From Chrysomallon squamiferum (taxonomy: Eukaryota > Mollusca > Gastropoda > Neomphalida > Peltospiridae), in contig CM022671.1 of NCBI GenBank assembly GCA_012295275.1, forward strand, positions 6,743,727 through 6,768,726: a DNA stretch of 25,000 nucleotides, in the 5' to 3' direction. The notes beneath the pieces were generated by a model that was given only the letters and a program-made list of their open reading frames with translations, was not told where the DNA came from and ran no database searches. Below, piece after piece: positions 1 to 10,029 of this stretch (position 1 is the first letter of the stretch; each line of letters starts with the position of its first letter). Both the position numbers and the translations under genes were made by a program.

Positions 1-289
1 ACAGAGGATGACGCTTAATCCCATCAGAGAAAAACATTTAACAAAGACAAAGGCTGCAACCAAAGCCATTCCAAACATTAGGTTTGGCTCGTAGAAATGT
101 CGCAGTGTTTAAGTGTCACATCATTTCTGTTAAAAGCTCATTGGCCATAAAGTGGTCTGTAACAACGTGAAGCATCGTGGATTTTGCAAGAATTATTACC
201 ATGAAAATGTTGCTTATATCTAATACAACACAGATTCTCGCCACTAAATTATCCTTAGAGATGAAATCAGAATTATTAGTTACATTCAC
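1..289 (-). pseudogene. psi-A: 5' fragment of a class A-like GPCR, cut by the window edge
   Basis: Read on the minus strand, this stretch aligns with the N-terminal third of the intact receptor at 19353-20303, from its start region through TM1, TM2 and into TM3, then runs off the left edge. It is broken. The position of the receptor start codon reads GTG (287-289); a TGA stop (116-118) replaces a TM2 leucine codon; and about 14 bases are missing before the 'acgagcc' stretch near 90, which shifts the frame. The TM2 aspartate is also changed to glutamate. The part nearest the edge (1-60) differs from the intact gene at only three bases by eye. The rest of the copy lies outside the window, but with a nonsense codon this early it cannot encode a receptor. 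Whether it is transcribed is unknown. Confidence 0.85.
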
Positions 290-500
290 CTTTCAAGTAG
301 TATATTAGTAGCTGTTCACTGTAGACGGAATATATTATTAGATGCTATTAAAGTATTTGAAAACGAAATATATTTTTATGCTTTATAGGGAACACTTTAA
401 ATTTTGATTGTGTTGTTTCAGTCTATGTCATTCAATTACTCTAACTGGTTCTATTATTTGGAAATTACATGTCATATTATCTTATTATTCACCAATAAAT

Positions 501-511
501 AGTGTGTGTGA

Positions 512-542
<31 letters not shown>
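501..542. repeat. (GT)n microsatellite
   Basis: Nearly pure GT dinucleotide tract with one AT interruption. It is the inverted counterpart of the (CA)n tract at 5071-5130, so it was already present when the segment was duplicated. Confidence 0.95.
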
Positions 543-544
<2 letters not shown>

Positions 545-640
545 CTGTGATGATGCCTGTATATCTCTGTTTATATGTATGTTTCTATGAGTGTGTGTCA
601 ATGAACACGCATTTTATTTTTTAAATTTCAGCAGTTGGTC

Positions 641-1389
641 GCTGGAATTCATTTATATCCCATTTTACTACAGAACTGACAGAGAAATACCGGACTATAT
701 CTAACTATGCCATCAGCAAGATCATAAAACGCAATAATCTCTCTATGTATATATATGTATTATGATGAAATCTTGACAATTACAGACAATATATTGATTA
801 TTTGTCTTTCACATATCATTAAGCGTTACCATAAATTTATTCTCTTTATTAATAATATGCATTAAATATGTTATGATCTGAATATTTTTTTTTTCCCCGA
901 GTTATGATGAAAACAGAAATTTATAACTGATTAATATTGTCTTTTGTGTTATTTTTTTGTTTTTGTTTTAAAATATTTCTTCACCATTTCACCTTGGTGC
1001 ATAATGGTAGTACTAAAATAACTTACATTTATTATATGCTATAAGCAGGACTGTATAATTTAATAATAAAAGGTTAGACAGTTTCAGGGAACTGTATGTA
1101 AATGATTTGAAGGGATAATACTTAATTTCTGAGTAAATCAAACATTGTACATGCTACCTGTATGTTGTGAGGATTATACATAATTCCTGATTATACATAT
1201 TCGCTGTCTGTAATATTCTCTACAAAAACGTATGTGCATGTGTGTGTGCGTGTGTTTATGAACATGATAGGAGATAATGCAACGTTGTTTCAAAATAAAA
1301 CGCTTAATAATAAACAGAGATTTAACTCGGGGCGTGGTTTGGTTCAGAAACAAACCAAAAATATAATAAGAAAGATAGACCCCATCTGT
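641..1389. other. AT-rich intergenic DNA, no gene seen
   Basis: No supported coding or RNA gene. There are short T runs, and overlapping open frames on both strands at 1174-1449 that have no receptor or other domain and are likely chance. The region leads into the promoter of the first intact receptor. Confidence 0.6.
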
Positions 1390-1534
1390 TTCAATCAAAC
1401 AAATGACCACTGGTTTAATATATACGTCAGTCAAAATTCTCATATATAATTTTATTTAACACGTTAACCAATGAGAAGAATAGGAAAGTAGAGTATAAAA
1501 GATGAAAAGATGAGCAAAGTCTCATTTCTCTCAC
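1390..1534 (+). promoter_or_regulatory. core promoter of receptor R1: TCAATCAAAC, CCAAT, TATA, initiator-like 12-mer
   Basis: In order: TTCAATCAAAC (1390-1400), GTTAACCAATGAGAAG with CCAAT at 1468-1472, TATAAAA (1494-1500), and CATTTCTCTCAC (1523-1534), 26 bases from the TATA centre where a transcription start is expected. The same elements in the same order, with the same CCAAT-TATA and TATA-initiator spacing, precede the receptor at 12929-13861. That conservation is what makes this more than a chance TATA. The predicted start lies about 320 bases before the ATG. The TCAATCA core resembles PBX/TALE homeodomain sites (TGATTGA on the other strand); that identity is inference. Confidence 0.7.
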
Positions 1535-1848
1535 GAAGTAAGTACTGAATTATTTGTTTGATTATCAGAAAACAACATAAAAGTCACCAAAGTTCTATTT
1601 TAAAACAAAAAAAAAAAAAAAAAAAGAGGAAATTACTACGGATATGAAAAATTATTTAGGATAATTTTCAACGTATGGTAGTATACTTCTTCAAAAAGAA
1701 AAGACTTCACAGTTTCCTATTTTCAGATATTTTAATATCATCATTGTGTAACTTGTACTTCACTCTGAAATCAGGAACGTTTATATTATTTATATATATT
1801 TATATATATATAAAAAAATCATATTTTAATTCTGAACAAGAAATAACG

Positions 1849-2790
1849 ATGTCTGTGAACGTAACCAATATTTCTGACGCTACGTCGGAAAAAGTTATGT
1901 TAGTGGGGAGCTCTGTTTTACTGTTTGGATTTTCAAACAACATCTTCACTCTGGTAGTTCTAGTAAAATCTGCAATGAGTTCTGGTGTCATTGGTCTGTT
2001 CTTGGTTAATGAAATTGTATCAGACATAATGCTGCAAATTAATACAGTGACGTACATCATCATCAACATCTTCAAGTCTAAATTTGTCTTTACATCGGCT
2101 TTGATACCCGCCTTTGCATCCATTAAATGTTTCTCTATGATGGGGCTAAGTATAGTCCTGTGTACAGCTATAATCAACCCTTTGAAATATCTTGTGTATG
2201 TTACAATGAAGAGAGTGAAGATATATGTGACAGTAATCTGGCTCTGGGTTCCCTTGGTGTTGTGTTATGTTTATTTGGAAGGAACTTTTTATCCGGTGAA
2301 TGAATATTCGAAGAGACTCGATCCTAACTACACTTCAACGAACTGGTGGGTTGGAGCTGTTAACATGACAGGTTTTGTTGCTGTTCCTTTGACTGTGATT
2401 ACTGTATGCATGATAAAAATAACCAGACATAAAAATGCTGCAGTTTTAAACAATTCTTACATTAAGAGAACGACTGAAAGCAAAATACGCTTGGCTAATT
2501 CGAACACGATCATTTTCATCATGTACATCTTGTCCCAGTTGCCATTTCACGTCGTTTATTCCCTGCATATCGTTGATGGACGCATAATGGTAGCATTGAT
2601 TATTATCTATATTTTGTACATGTTGATGAAACTCTTTGCTTATTTATTTCTGATGCGGAATTTCAGATATACCGCGATGAAGATGTGTTGTCATCTTTGT
2701 GTGAACAAAACCAGTTCAAAATCTACAGGCATTCCTTCAGCGAAAACCCTGCCTACTGGAAACAGATGTTCAACAAGGTATCGAAGTTAG
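1849..2790 (+). CDS. R1: divergent class A (rhodopsin-like) GPCR, intronless
   Basis: A 313-residue seven-pass receptor, expected in the plasma membrane with the N terminus outside. N-glycosylation sites NVT and NIS lie at 4-9. TM1 is near 17-39 (N30/N31), TM2 46-70 with the NEIVSD motif (D59, the sodium-site aspartate), TM3 82-106, TM4 123-144, TM5 168-190 (P180), TM6 217-240 with LPFH (P232), TM7 245-268, then FR (272-273) of helix 8 and C280, C281, C284, likely palmitoylated. The extracellular loop 2 motif LDPNYTSTNWW carries another glycosylation site. Unusual losses: DRY is VLC (103-105), NPxxY is KLFAY (261-265), CWxP is SQLP, and no TM3/loop-2 cysteine pair is seen. The frame is open 58 codons upstream, but I chose 1849 because R3 starts identically there and has an in-frame stop just before. 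Ligand and G protein cannot be read from sequence; a chemosensory role is inferred from the family expansion. Confidence 0.9.
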   Translation: MSVNVTNISDATSEKVMLVGSSVLLFGFSNNIFTLVVLVKSAMSSGVIGLFLVNEIVSDIMLQINTVTYIIINIFKSKFVFTSALIPAFASIKCFSMMGLSIVLCTAIINPLKYLVYVTMKRVKIYVTVIWLWVPLVLCYVYLEGTFYPVNEYSKRLDPNYTSTNWWVGAVNMTGFVAVPLTVITVCMIKITRHKNAAVLNNSYIKRTTESKIRLANSNTIIFIMYILSQLPFHVVYSLHIVDGRIMVALIIIYILYMLMKLFAYLFLMRNFRYTAMKMCCHLCVNKTSSKSTGIPSAKTLPTGNRCSTRYRS

Positions 2791-2937
2791 CGTTATTAAA
2801 ACAAAAACAAAAAATGATTTTTGAATGAGAGGAAAAGACTGATAATTACAAGAGAATAAGACGAATACTTTTGTGCATTTTAGATAAAAGTGAAAAATGT
2901 TGACCTTCTCCGTTACATATTGAGGACGGATAAAAAA

Positions 2938-3050
2938 AATAAACAGCATTGGAAATAGTACGATCTATGTATGCTGTAAATAAATCTAGGATAATATGTA
3001 ATTTGTAATTTTGTTGTTGTATATTTGCTTCAGGTAATTATATTAATAAA
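2938..3050 (+). terminator. polyadenylation signals of R1
   Basis: AATAAA hexamers at 2938-2943, 2979-2984 and 3045-3050, starting about 150 bases after the stop codon. The segment around the third has a match downstream of R3 (minus strand, about 12600-12640), so the 3' untranslated region was duplicated with the gene. Which site is used is not visible. Confidence 0.55.
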
Positions 3051-3190
3051 ATATTACATACTGTTGTACCTTTTATGATTACATTACAATTGTTAAACCT
3101 TTTGAATTATTTATTTATTTATTTATTTATTTATATATAACTGTTATATACATTATTTGTATATCATATTAACACTTGCATATTTATTAC

Positions 3191-3209
3191 GATGATGATG
3201 ATGATGATG

Positions 3210-3270
<61 letters not shown>
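3191..3270. repeat. (GAT)n-(ATT)n microsatellite
   Basis: Six GAT units followed by about 20 ATT units. The open frame across it on the minus strand (poly-Asn/His) is a repeat translation, not a gene. Confidence 0.95.
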
Positions 3271-3271
<1 letters not shown>

Positions 3272-3545
3272 AATTACAGCAAGACTTGCATTTCTGTCCG
3301 TTTAGACAGCTTATTTTGGTTCTTTTAAGAAACAGAAAAGACATCAGCTATTGTTAGTTTGCGTTAAGTTTTCCAGTCCTATGGATTAGCATTGAATGCC
3401 GATAGGTAAATGTCTTAGTGTGAAAAGCTTGAAATTACTTAAAGAAATCGTTTAGCTAGAATTAACTTTCTACACGTTCAACACTCATTAGACTGGACAA
3501 ATAAAAGTACTCAAAATTGTTCTTCCGAGCGGTAGTGTTAGGTTG

Positions 3546-3551
3546 GTTGTG

Positions 3552-3588
<37 letters not shown>

Positions 3589-3860
3589 GAGTGGAAGTAA
3601 CATAACTGGCAAGTTAGTACTAGAAGAATAAGCATCTAGTATAAGTAGATTTGTAATAACAATAGGGATTAACACTGGTAGTTGAGGCAGCTGTGTTTGA
3701 GGTATTCCGTTTGATATACTAGTACTTCTACTACTACTACCACTACTGCTGCTAATAATAACAATACTAATAATAATAAAGAAGAAGAAGTAGTGATAGT
3801 AGTAATAGTCGTAACAGTGGGAGTAGTGATATAGGGATAATATTTAGTATGAAACATATA
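3546..3860. repeat. composite TAG/TAC/AAT trinucleotide region in the R1 3' flank
   Basis: Impure TAG, then TAC and AAT trinucleotides separated by a unique core near 3605-3710. The core is similar to 6480-6560 behind psi-B (both contain 'agaagaata', 'tagtat' and 'gtttgata' in the same order). Trinucleotide blocks at the same relative place follow R3 (10625-10895) and R4 (21895-22320). Confidence 0.7.
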
Positions 3861-4009
3861 AACTTTTCCTTTTTAAGTATTTACGTTAATCATTTTCTGC
3901 GTCTTGCACAAATCACCGGCATTTGATTACAACATAAAAGAGAAAAGAAATAATAATAAAAAAATATATATATATATTAATATCTTTCTCATAGCGTTGC
4001 TTGATTAAT

Positions 4010-4360
4010 AATTTTAAATTTAGTTTCAGATCGATACACTGTAATCCTGAAAGCCATTTTATTAATGTTTTGTTATCATGTAGGTTTTTTCATTTATTAA
4101 GATTAAATCCTTTCAGTTCGTTTAAATATAGATATAAATATATACATATATTAAACTTTTACATTTGAAATGCTCTGTTTATATATATTTTTTCTTTGTG
4201 TTTTTACTTTATTAATATTTTCATTATTATTATTATTATTATCAATTTTTTATTTTATTTTTTATTTTTTTTTATTTGGTCTTTATAATCCAAAATCAAT
4301 AGTTAAGAAACTGATGTTTAATAAGGTATTCATAGATCACAGATAAAAATATAAACAAGC
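4010..4360 (+). repeat. 3' flank module, copy 1 (R1 unit)
   Basis: A segment recognised by 'tttattaatgttttgttat', 'atgtaggtttt', 'agattaaatcctttc' and 'agaaactgatgtttaataagg'. The same landmarks in the same order occur reversed at 10030-10450 behind R3, and forward at 22680-23020 behind R4. It has no coding potential. It is either part of the original receptor unit or an old dispersed repeat; the fixed position downstream of each gene favours the first. Confidence 0.75.
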
Positions 4361-4656
4361 AAAGTAATTAAAGTTAGTAATAAACATTTAAAGGAATTAA
4401 TTACTGAAAAGTAGGAAAAGAAAACTCTCGAATATCTGTAATTGTTAATTTTTATGTGTTTCTTTTTTTCTTTTCTTTTTTAAGAAACTGATGTTTAATA
4501 AGGTATTCATAGATAACAGATAAAAATATAAACAACCAAAGTAATTAAAGTTAGTAATAAACATTTAAAAGAATTAATTACTGAAAAGTAGGAAAAGAAA
4601 ACTCTCGAATATCTGTAATTGTTAATTTGTATGTGTTTCTTTTTTTCTTTTTTAAT
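4304..4656 (+). repeat. tandem duplication, two copies with 177-bp period
   Basis: Bases 4304-4480 and 4481-4656 are nearly identical, differing at a handful of positions, for example 'gatcac' versus 'gataac' and 'aacaag' versus 'aaccaa'. This is a local recent duplication of the end of the 3' module. Confidence 0.92.
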
Positions 4657-4739
4657 TAATTAATTAATTTATTTATTTATAACTGTTATATACATTATTT
4701 GTATATTATTTATTTATTGTGTTTTCGTCTTTTGTGTGT

Positions 4740-5068
4740 TTCTTTCTTTATTTCTATTTTTATTGTTTTAAATTACATAATGAAAAAAATACGTAACTGG
4801 TCAGACAAACCGTTTTCGTTATCAGATCAAGGGAGATGACTCTGTATTGTAAAAGTGACGTTTCTATGTTTCAGCAGGTTTTGTAATATGTATAAAATTA
4901 TAATACTTATATACATAGAGAGATAATGGCGTTTCTTGGTCTTATTGTTTCTGTGTTAATACTCTAGCAAAATAGAACTTAAATGATCATCTGCTGAATT
5001 AAAAAGAAATGGGTGCACATTGACATACACTCATAGATACATACATACACAAATATATAAACGCAGAC

Positions 5069-5119
<51 letters not shown>

Positions 5120-5342
5120 ACACACACACAAGCTATTTATTGGTGAATAATATGACACACATTTTCGAAATAATAGAATCAGTTAGAGTGACTTAATGAC
5201 AAATGCTGAAACAATACAATCAAAATATTAAAGTGTTCCCTACAAAGGATAACAATATATTCCGTTTTCAAATACTTTAACAATATCAAATAATATACCA
5301 TGTGCCCAAGCGTACAGCAACTAATATTCTGTTTGAAAGGCG
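4740..5342 (+). repeat. upstream flank of psi-B, duplicate of the R4 upstream flank
   Basis: The segment from 'aactggtcagacaaac' through 'atcaagggagatgactctgt' corresponds to 18100-18160 upstream of R4. 'aaggataacaatatattccg' (5246-5265) corresponds to 19228-19247. A (CA)n tract lies at 5071-5130. The roughly 600 bases of the R4 flank that carry its CCAAT element (about 18540-19110) appear to be missing here, so psi-B probably lacks a promoter. Confidence 0.65.
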
Positions 5343-5610
5343 AATGTAACCAACATCTCTGATACCCTCTCTAAGGGTAATTTAGTCGGAAGCAACTATG
5401 TTGTATTATGAGTATTTTCCAACATCCTGATATTTGTGAAAAATCCAGGATGTTTTTTGCTTTATGGCCAATGAGCTTCTAGCCGAAACGATGTGACATT
5501 TAAACACTACAACATTTCTAATAGCTACTTTCTATTTGTAATAACTTTGGTCGCAGCCTTTGTCTCTGTTAAATGTTTTTCTCTGATGGGACTAAGCGTC
5601 ATCCTCTGTG
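4985..5610 (+). repeat. inverted partner of 1-640
   Basis: See the segment at 1-640: the same order of upstream DNA, dinucleotide tract and broken receptor start, in opposite orientation, about 4 kb apart and flanking R1. Confidence 0.8.
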
Positions 5611-5970
5611 TTGCTATATGCAACCCGTTAAAATATCACGTTCATGTTACAAAGAAGAGAGTGAAGATATATTTGGCAGTAATCTGGTTGTGGGTTCCTG
5701 CTGTGTTGTGTTACGTTTATTTAGAAGGAAGTTTTTACACGGTGAATGAACATTCCAGCAGACTCGATCCTAACTACACTTCAACGAACTGGTGGGTTGG
5801 GGCTCTTAACATGACAGATGTAGTTGCTGTTCCTTTTTTCTTCTTTTGGTAATTATGAATGTATCAGAAAAGTATCAGTTTTAGCCATTTTTATGTTAAG
5901 AGAACAAGAGAAATCAAATTCATACGTTGTAGTGTTTATTCTAATCGCCACGTTGCTCTTCATATTGCCC
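5343..5970 (+). pseudogene. psi-B: broken class A-like GPCR with a near-intact middle
   Basis: Homologous to R4. The start codon position is GCG. There are TGA stops in TM1 and at 5494-5496, the latter at the same codon as in psi-A, and frame-shifting indels between 5400 and 5540. From 5549 to 5838 the sequence is open and almost identical to R4 (four differing bases by eye), encoding TM3 to the start of TM5 with VSVKCF, AICNPLKY and DPNYTSTNWW. After 5838 it decays abruptly. Weak homology to the loop-3/TM6 region ('cagtttt', 'gttaagagaac') continues to about 5970, and TM7 is gone. The open frame 5493-5852 therefore is not a working receptor; its first 18 codons are out of frame with the family. 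Confidence 0.88.
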
Positions 5971-6479
5971 AAAACGATGTAAATGTGAAACAGAAAATAC
6001 CTTAATTGAAACGTTGTCCTTTGTTTGTTGTCGAGTATGTGACAAACGACGTACACAGGGGAAATGAACAGCGAGGGCTGTCTGTAATAATAATATTAAT
6101 TTGAATATGAATATCACCGCTAATAGTTAATATATATATGTATATATATATATATATAAAACATAGCTTGCTAATGAAAGACATATTCTACATCAGTGAA
6201 CTTTAAGTGAATTTATGTCAAATATCAGTAAAAATCAAACACAGCCTTCTTTAGAAATGAATTAATTTTTATATACTGTTAGATACAGTTTTTAACGTTT
6301 CGTTTTTTTATATTTTAAAGGCAGATTCATCTCAGTATTTGCCGGATAAAATTAATGGTTCGGTAGTTGTTGCAGGAAGTCAGCAAGAGAATAAAAGAAA
6401 GTTAAGGTTTTATATCAGAGTTCTTTGTGTAACTGAAATTACATTAACATTCATCACAGTGATATTTCTAGTGGAAGGT
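5971..6479. other. unassigned AT-rich sequence behind psi-B
   Basis: No recognisable gene. It contains a TA microsatellite (6131-6160). The short open frames here have no known domain. Confidence 0.5.
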
Positions 6480-6558
6480 TAGTAGAAGAATAAATAGTAT
6501 TAGCACCTTAGTAATAGCGGTAGAAGCTGCCGTAGTAGTAGTAGTGTCATTGCGTTTG

Positions 6559-6620
<62 letters not shown>

Positions 6621-6633
6621 GTAATAGTAATAG

Positions 6634-6675
<42 letters not shown>

Positions 6676-6694
6676 TGATAATAATAATAATAAT

Positions 6695-6725
<31 letters not shown>

Positions 6726-6730
6726 TTTCG
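6480..6730. repeat. TAG core plus (AAT)n microsatellite behind psi-B
   Basis: A short unique core similar to 3605-3710, followed by a long AAT array (about 6560-6725). The open frames on both strands (poly-Ile) are repeat translations. Confidence 0.85.
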
Positions 6731-6944
6731 GCCTTTTTTTCTTCTTTCTTCCAGTTTTTTTTTTCTTTTTCTTTTTTCTTTTTTTTCCCCAGGCAATCTT
6801 TCGATCAGAGGTATTTTGAAGATATTTAAAATACTAGTATATAATTATATTCATCTAGACTACTGCAACTTGCGAATGCATTTCTGCTCAAAAGATGATG
6901 TTAAGGAGTTAGGAATCAGTCAAGTAATATTAAAGGTAACATCA

Positions 6945-7800
6945 GTAAATTAATATACTCATTCTCTAACGTACTTTGTATATATAAAACTTGTCCTTTG
7001 GTGAATTGCTTATACCAGTTGTTGCAGAAGACAGAATATAGCTGTTTAATAATTCAAACAGATATTTCCTTGAAAGTTTTTATTTTTTATTATTATTTTT
7101 TTATCTTAAATATTTTCACAATAAAATGACCACAAGCACAAGTCAGCTGGTCGATTTTGCAATAGCCACAGTAGACTGAATGTAGTTTATTAATGATAAT
7201 AAGAGACATTCAATTGATTTTGTTTCTTCCTGTAATAAATACTTTCACAGAATAAATAACATGAAAATAACGTTGAATTTACAACTATTTGAATACTTTA
7301 TTTGTTTTATTAGCTTCATTATGAAATAATTTATTATTAATGATATCCAAATACACTAGCGACTCTAATACATTTCAGATATAATCCAGTAAATTGTTTA
7401 GTTTGATAATTTAAGACATTTTTCTATGTATATATAACTATATTTTCATATATATATGTATATATATATAAATGGCAATACATTTACGCATATCTTTTAT
7501 ATTTTCACGCCGCATATAGTGATAATGTCCAAATACTTTGTTCACATAGCCTGAATGGTAGTGAATATAAACTGTTCTAATCTGTGTTTGAATTATTGTA
7601 AAAAAAAAAAATCATCTAAAAGTAATAAATAATAAATAATATTTTGGAATTAATGGATTTACAGTTTTCTTGCTATTTCTGCGTCACTCGCTATACTTTT
7701 AACAGACTATTTTAAATTGTGAAAACAACTGATATGAAGAATGTAATGTGGATATCGAAAAACAAATGCTATACAGTGCAGTAAATTATGTGCTTGTATG
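6945..7800 (+). repeat. diverged direct repeat, left copy
   Basis: Matches 9320-9870 in order: 'aattaat..actcattc' near 6947, 'aataaatact...gttgaatttaca' at 7236-7282, 'tttattattaat' near 7330, and 'gatatcgaaaaacaa..cagtaaattatgtg' at 7751-7792. Divergence is substantial, so the duplication is old. No coding content is seen. Confidence 0.65.
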
Positions 7801-8105
7801 TATGTATGTATGTATGTGTGTATGTATATATGTGTGTGTGTGTGTATGTATGTATGTAAGCATGTATATATGTATGTATGTGTATATGTATGTATGTATG
7901 TATGTATGTGTCAATGAATGTATGTATGTATGTATGTACGTATGTTTGTATGTATGTATGTATGTATGTATGAATGTACGTATGTATGTATGTATGTATG
8001 TATGTATGTATGTGTCTATGAATGTATGTATGTACGTATGTATGTATGAATGTACGTATGTATGTATGTATGTATGTACATATGTATGTATGTATGTCTG
8101 TATTT
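7796..8105. repeat. (TATG)n tetranucleotide array
   Basis: About 300 bases of TATG with TGTG, TACG and AATG variants. The open frame through it gives Met-Tyr-Val-Cys repeats and is an artefact. Confidence 0.95.
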
Positions 8106-8307
8106 GTTCTAGCGGACTTACTTACAAAGCTAATGGAGTTGCATTAAGTAATTTTCGGTATTTTCAATAACGTCTTGGACATAGCGCTAGTAAGCTATGT
8201 TGGTTGGAGAACATTATGTGAGTTAGTTACCAGAACAGCCAAGTATATATGAAATATACAGGCAGTCAACAGCATCTCCAGGTAATGAGCATAAAGTGAC
8301 AATGATA

Positions 8308-8315
8308 TGACGTCA
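8308..8315. promoter_or_regulatory. full CRE palindrome TGACGTCA
   Basis: Perfect 8-bp consensus for CREB/ATF bZIP proteins, at the homologous place in the first copy of the 420-bp unit. No gene start lies nearby, so function is unproven. Confidence 0.3.
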
Positions 8316-8339
8316 TTTTATTGTTTTATATAACAATGT

Positions 8340-8905
8340 TTATTCTGTTAGATACACATACACATACGTAATATACAGATATATATTTCATACATACATT
8401 TATACATTCATTCAGATCATACATGCATACACACATGCACACACGCACACATACATAATTCACACATACATCCATACATAACATATATATACATACCTAC
8501 ATCACATATGCATACACGAAAGATCACATAGTTATAAATACTTACATACGTATATACTTATGTAACGAAATTAAAATCATTTTCGGAAACAAGGAAGACA
8601 ACGCTAGAAAACTGTCGTAGCCGTTGTTACTCAGGGATTAACTGCAAAACGTCAGCTAAAAACTATAAAACACATAAAAACCAGCTACGTGAGCAGATTA
8701 TGTCGTGACGTCATTGTTCTGTCGTGACGTCATTTAACATAACATAGCAACGTTTATTCTCCTTACATACATACGTACAAAATATTCACACATACATACA
8801 TACATGCATGCATACATATATACATACATACGTTAAAACATACATACATACGTTAGTACATACATACATACATACATACATACATACATACATAGATACA
8901 TAAAT
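8340..8905. repeat. (CATA)n tetranucleotide tracts
   Basis: Interrupted CATA/TACA arrays at 8345-8575 and 8765-8905. They are the reverse complement of the TATG array at 7796-8105, so the two can pair as a long imperfect inverted repeat. Confidence 0.9.
8706..8732. promoter_or_regulatory. two full CRE palindromes 19 bp apart
   Basis: TGACGTCA at 8706-8713 and 8725-8732, within a 19-bp direct repeat (TCTGTCGTGACGTCATT and its copy). Perfect CREs in close pairs are unusual by chance in AT-rich DNA, but no neighbouring promoter is visible. Confidence 0.35.
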
Positions 8906-9319
8906 ATATTAGTTTCTGTATATGTGTGTATCCGCGTTTAAACACAAACTTTTATACTTTGACGTAATTAACAACACAAAGCAAACAATACCTGCCGTTT
9001 ATTTCATTGATTACTAGTTATAGTCCAAATTAGAAGACACCAAGTATTTAATGAACGACTGTGATACTACTGTCAAAATGTGTCCATAAAAAAAGGAAAC
9101 TTTCTAAATTTTCAAAAATATTAAAAATATTAAAAATATATGCAATTATAGTTATCGAGACTATTATATGTTATGAATGTAATTCTAGTCAAAAGAGTGT
9201 ATTTTCGTAACTTAATATTTGAAATAAACTCCAGTTATAGGCAATATCTAAACGATCAGAATGATGCACACACAATTGACCTGTAGGTTAAATAACGCAA
9301 AATGAAACAACGTAATTAT

Positions 9320-9870
9320 ATGCAAATTAATGTACCCATTCTAAAGAGCCTTTTTACATATACAAGTAGTTCTGCCTACAACTGATCTGTTAGAAAGCGT
9401 GCCTGTCGTAGATGTGCTTCACAAGAGTTCGCTCTGATTAGCTCGTTAACTTTTCACTCACGTCTGATTGCAAGTTTTGCAATATTCATACAAAAGACTG
9501 AGCATACACAGTAAATAACGATTCAAAGATATTTAACTGATTTTTAAAATAAATACTCTCAAAGAAAAAAAATAATGTTGAATTTACAGCAACAATAGCA
9601 ATCTGAATTCTTTACCTGTTCCGTAACCTCCGTTGTGAATACATTTATTATTAATAATATCCCCCATACAAACTGTCAGAAACTGTGATGCAACGAAAGA
9701 TGTGAAATATGTCCTGGTAAGTTAAATTTTGACATGCAGATTTATCTTACAACGGGCTAAAGAATATTACTAATTATGATAAGACTTCATTTGAAGAACA
9801 TTGGAAGGATACTGAAAAACAATAACTGATATTTGCAGTGAATTGTGTAATAAACGTTTATACAATAAAA
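9320..9870 (+). repeat. diverged direct repeat, right copy
   Basis: Partner of 6945-7800, offset about 2.3 kb at the best-conserved landmark ('gttgaatttaca' 9569-9590). A (GA)n tract follows at 9910-9932. Confidence 0.65.
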
Positions 9871-10029
9871 CAAATTAAATAAATGAATAAACGTAAACTA
9901 AGAGAGAAACGAGAGAGAGAGAGAGAGAGAGATATATATATAAAAACAACAGTACAGAACCAAACTATAAAATAACATTTGCACATGTTTCCTTTTCTTT
10001 AATTATTTTTTTCATATTTTCCTATTAAT

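Larger units (their letters stand above)
1..640 (-). repeat. inverted segmental duplicate of about 4985-5610
   Basis: The reverse complement of this segment matches 4985-5610 through the pseudogene, its upstream DNA (for example the 'attcaccaataaata' and 'actctaactg' stretches), the (GT)n/(CA)n tract, and beyond it ('actcatag' and the 'gctgaa' edge). The match is interrupted by small indels and fades towards 640-700. This shows that psi-A and psi-B were copied together with their flanks, in opposite orientation. Confidence 0.8.
8160..8770. repeat. two diverged copies of a ~420-bp unit with TGACGTCA palindromes
   Basis: 8180-8365 and 8600-8776 share, in order, 'acatagcgctag'/'agacaacgctag', TGACGTCATTT, and 'caatgtttattctgtta'/'caacgtttattctcctt', each running into a CATA-type tract. 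Neither copy is coding. Confidence 0.6.

Noticed and set aside
1538-1726. Possible leader intron of R1 (GTAAGT at 1538, TTTCAG ending 1726)
   Set aside because: Neither site is conserved in the homologous R3 leader, and the first exon would be only about 10-15 bases.
1675-1848. 58-codon in-frame N-terminal extension of R1
   Set aside because: It is AT-repeat encoded (Ile-Tyr run), the homologous stretch in R3 has an in-frame stop, and both genes share the MSVNVTNIS start.
1800-2177. Minus-strand open frame over R1, and the matching plus-strand frame 13524-14078 over R3
   Set aside because: Antisense shadows of the receptor frame; their resemblance only reflects the paralogy of R1 and R3.
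5493-5852. Short functional receptor isoform
   Set aside because: Its first codons are out of frame with the family, the promoter region appears missing, and it stops in TM5; the open part is explained by gene conversion.
7748-8170. 140-codon Met-Tyr-Val-Cys repeat protein
   Set aside because: Translation of the TATG microsatellite.
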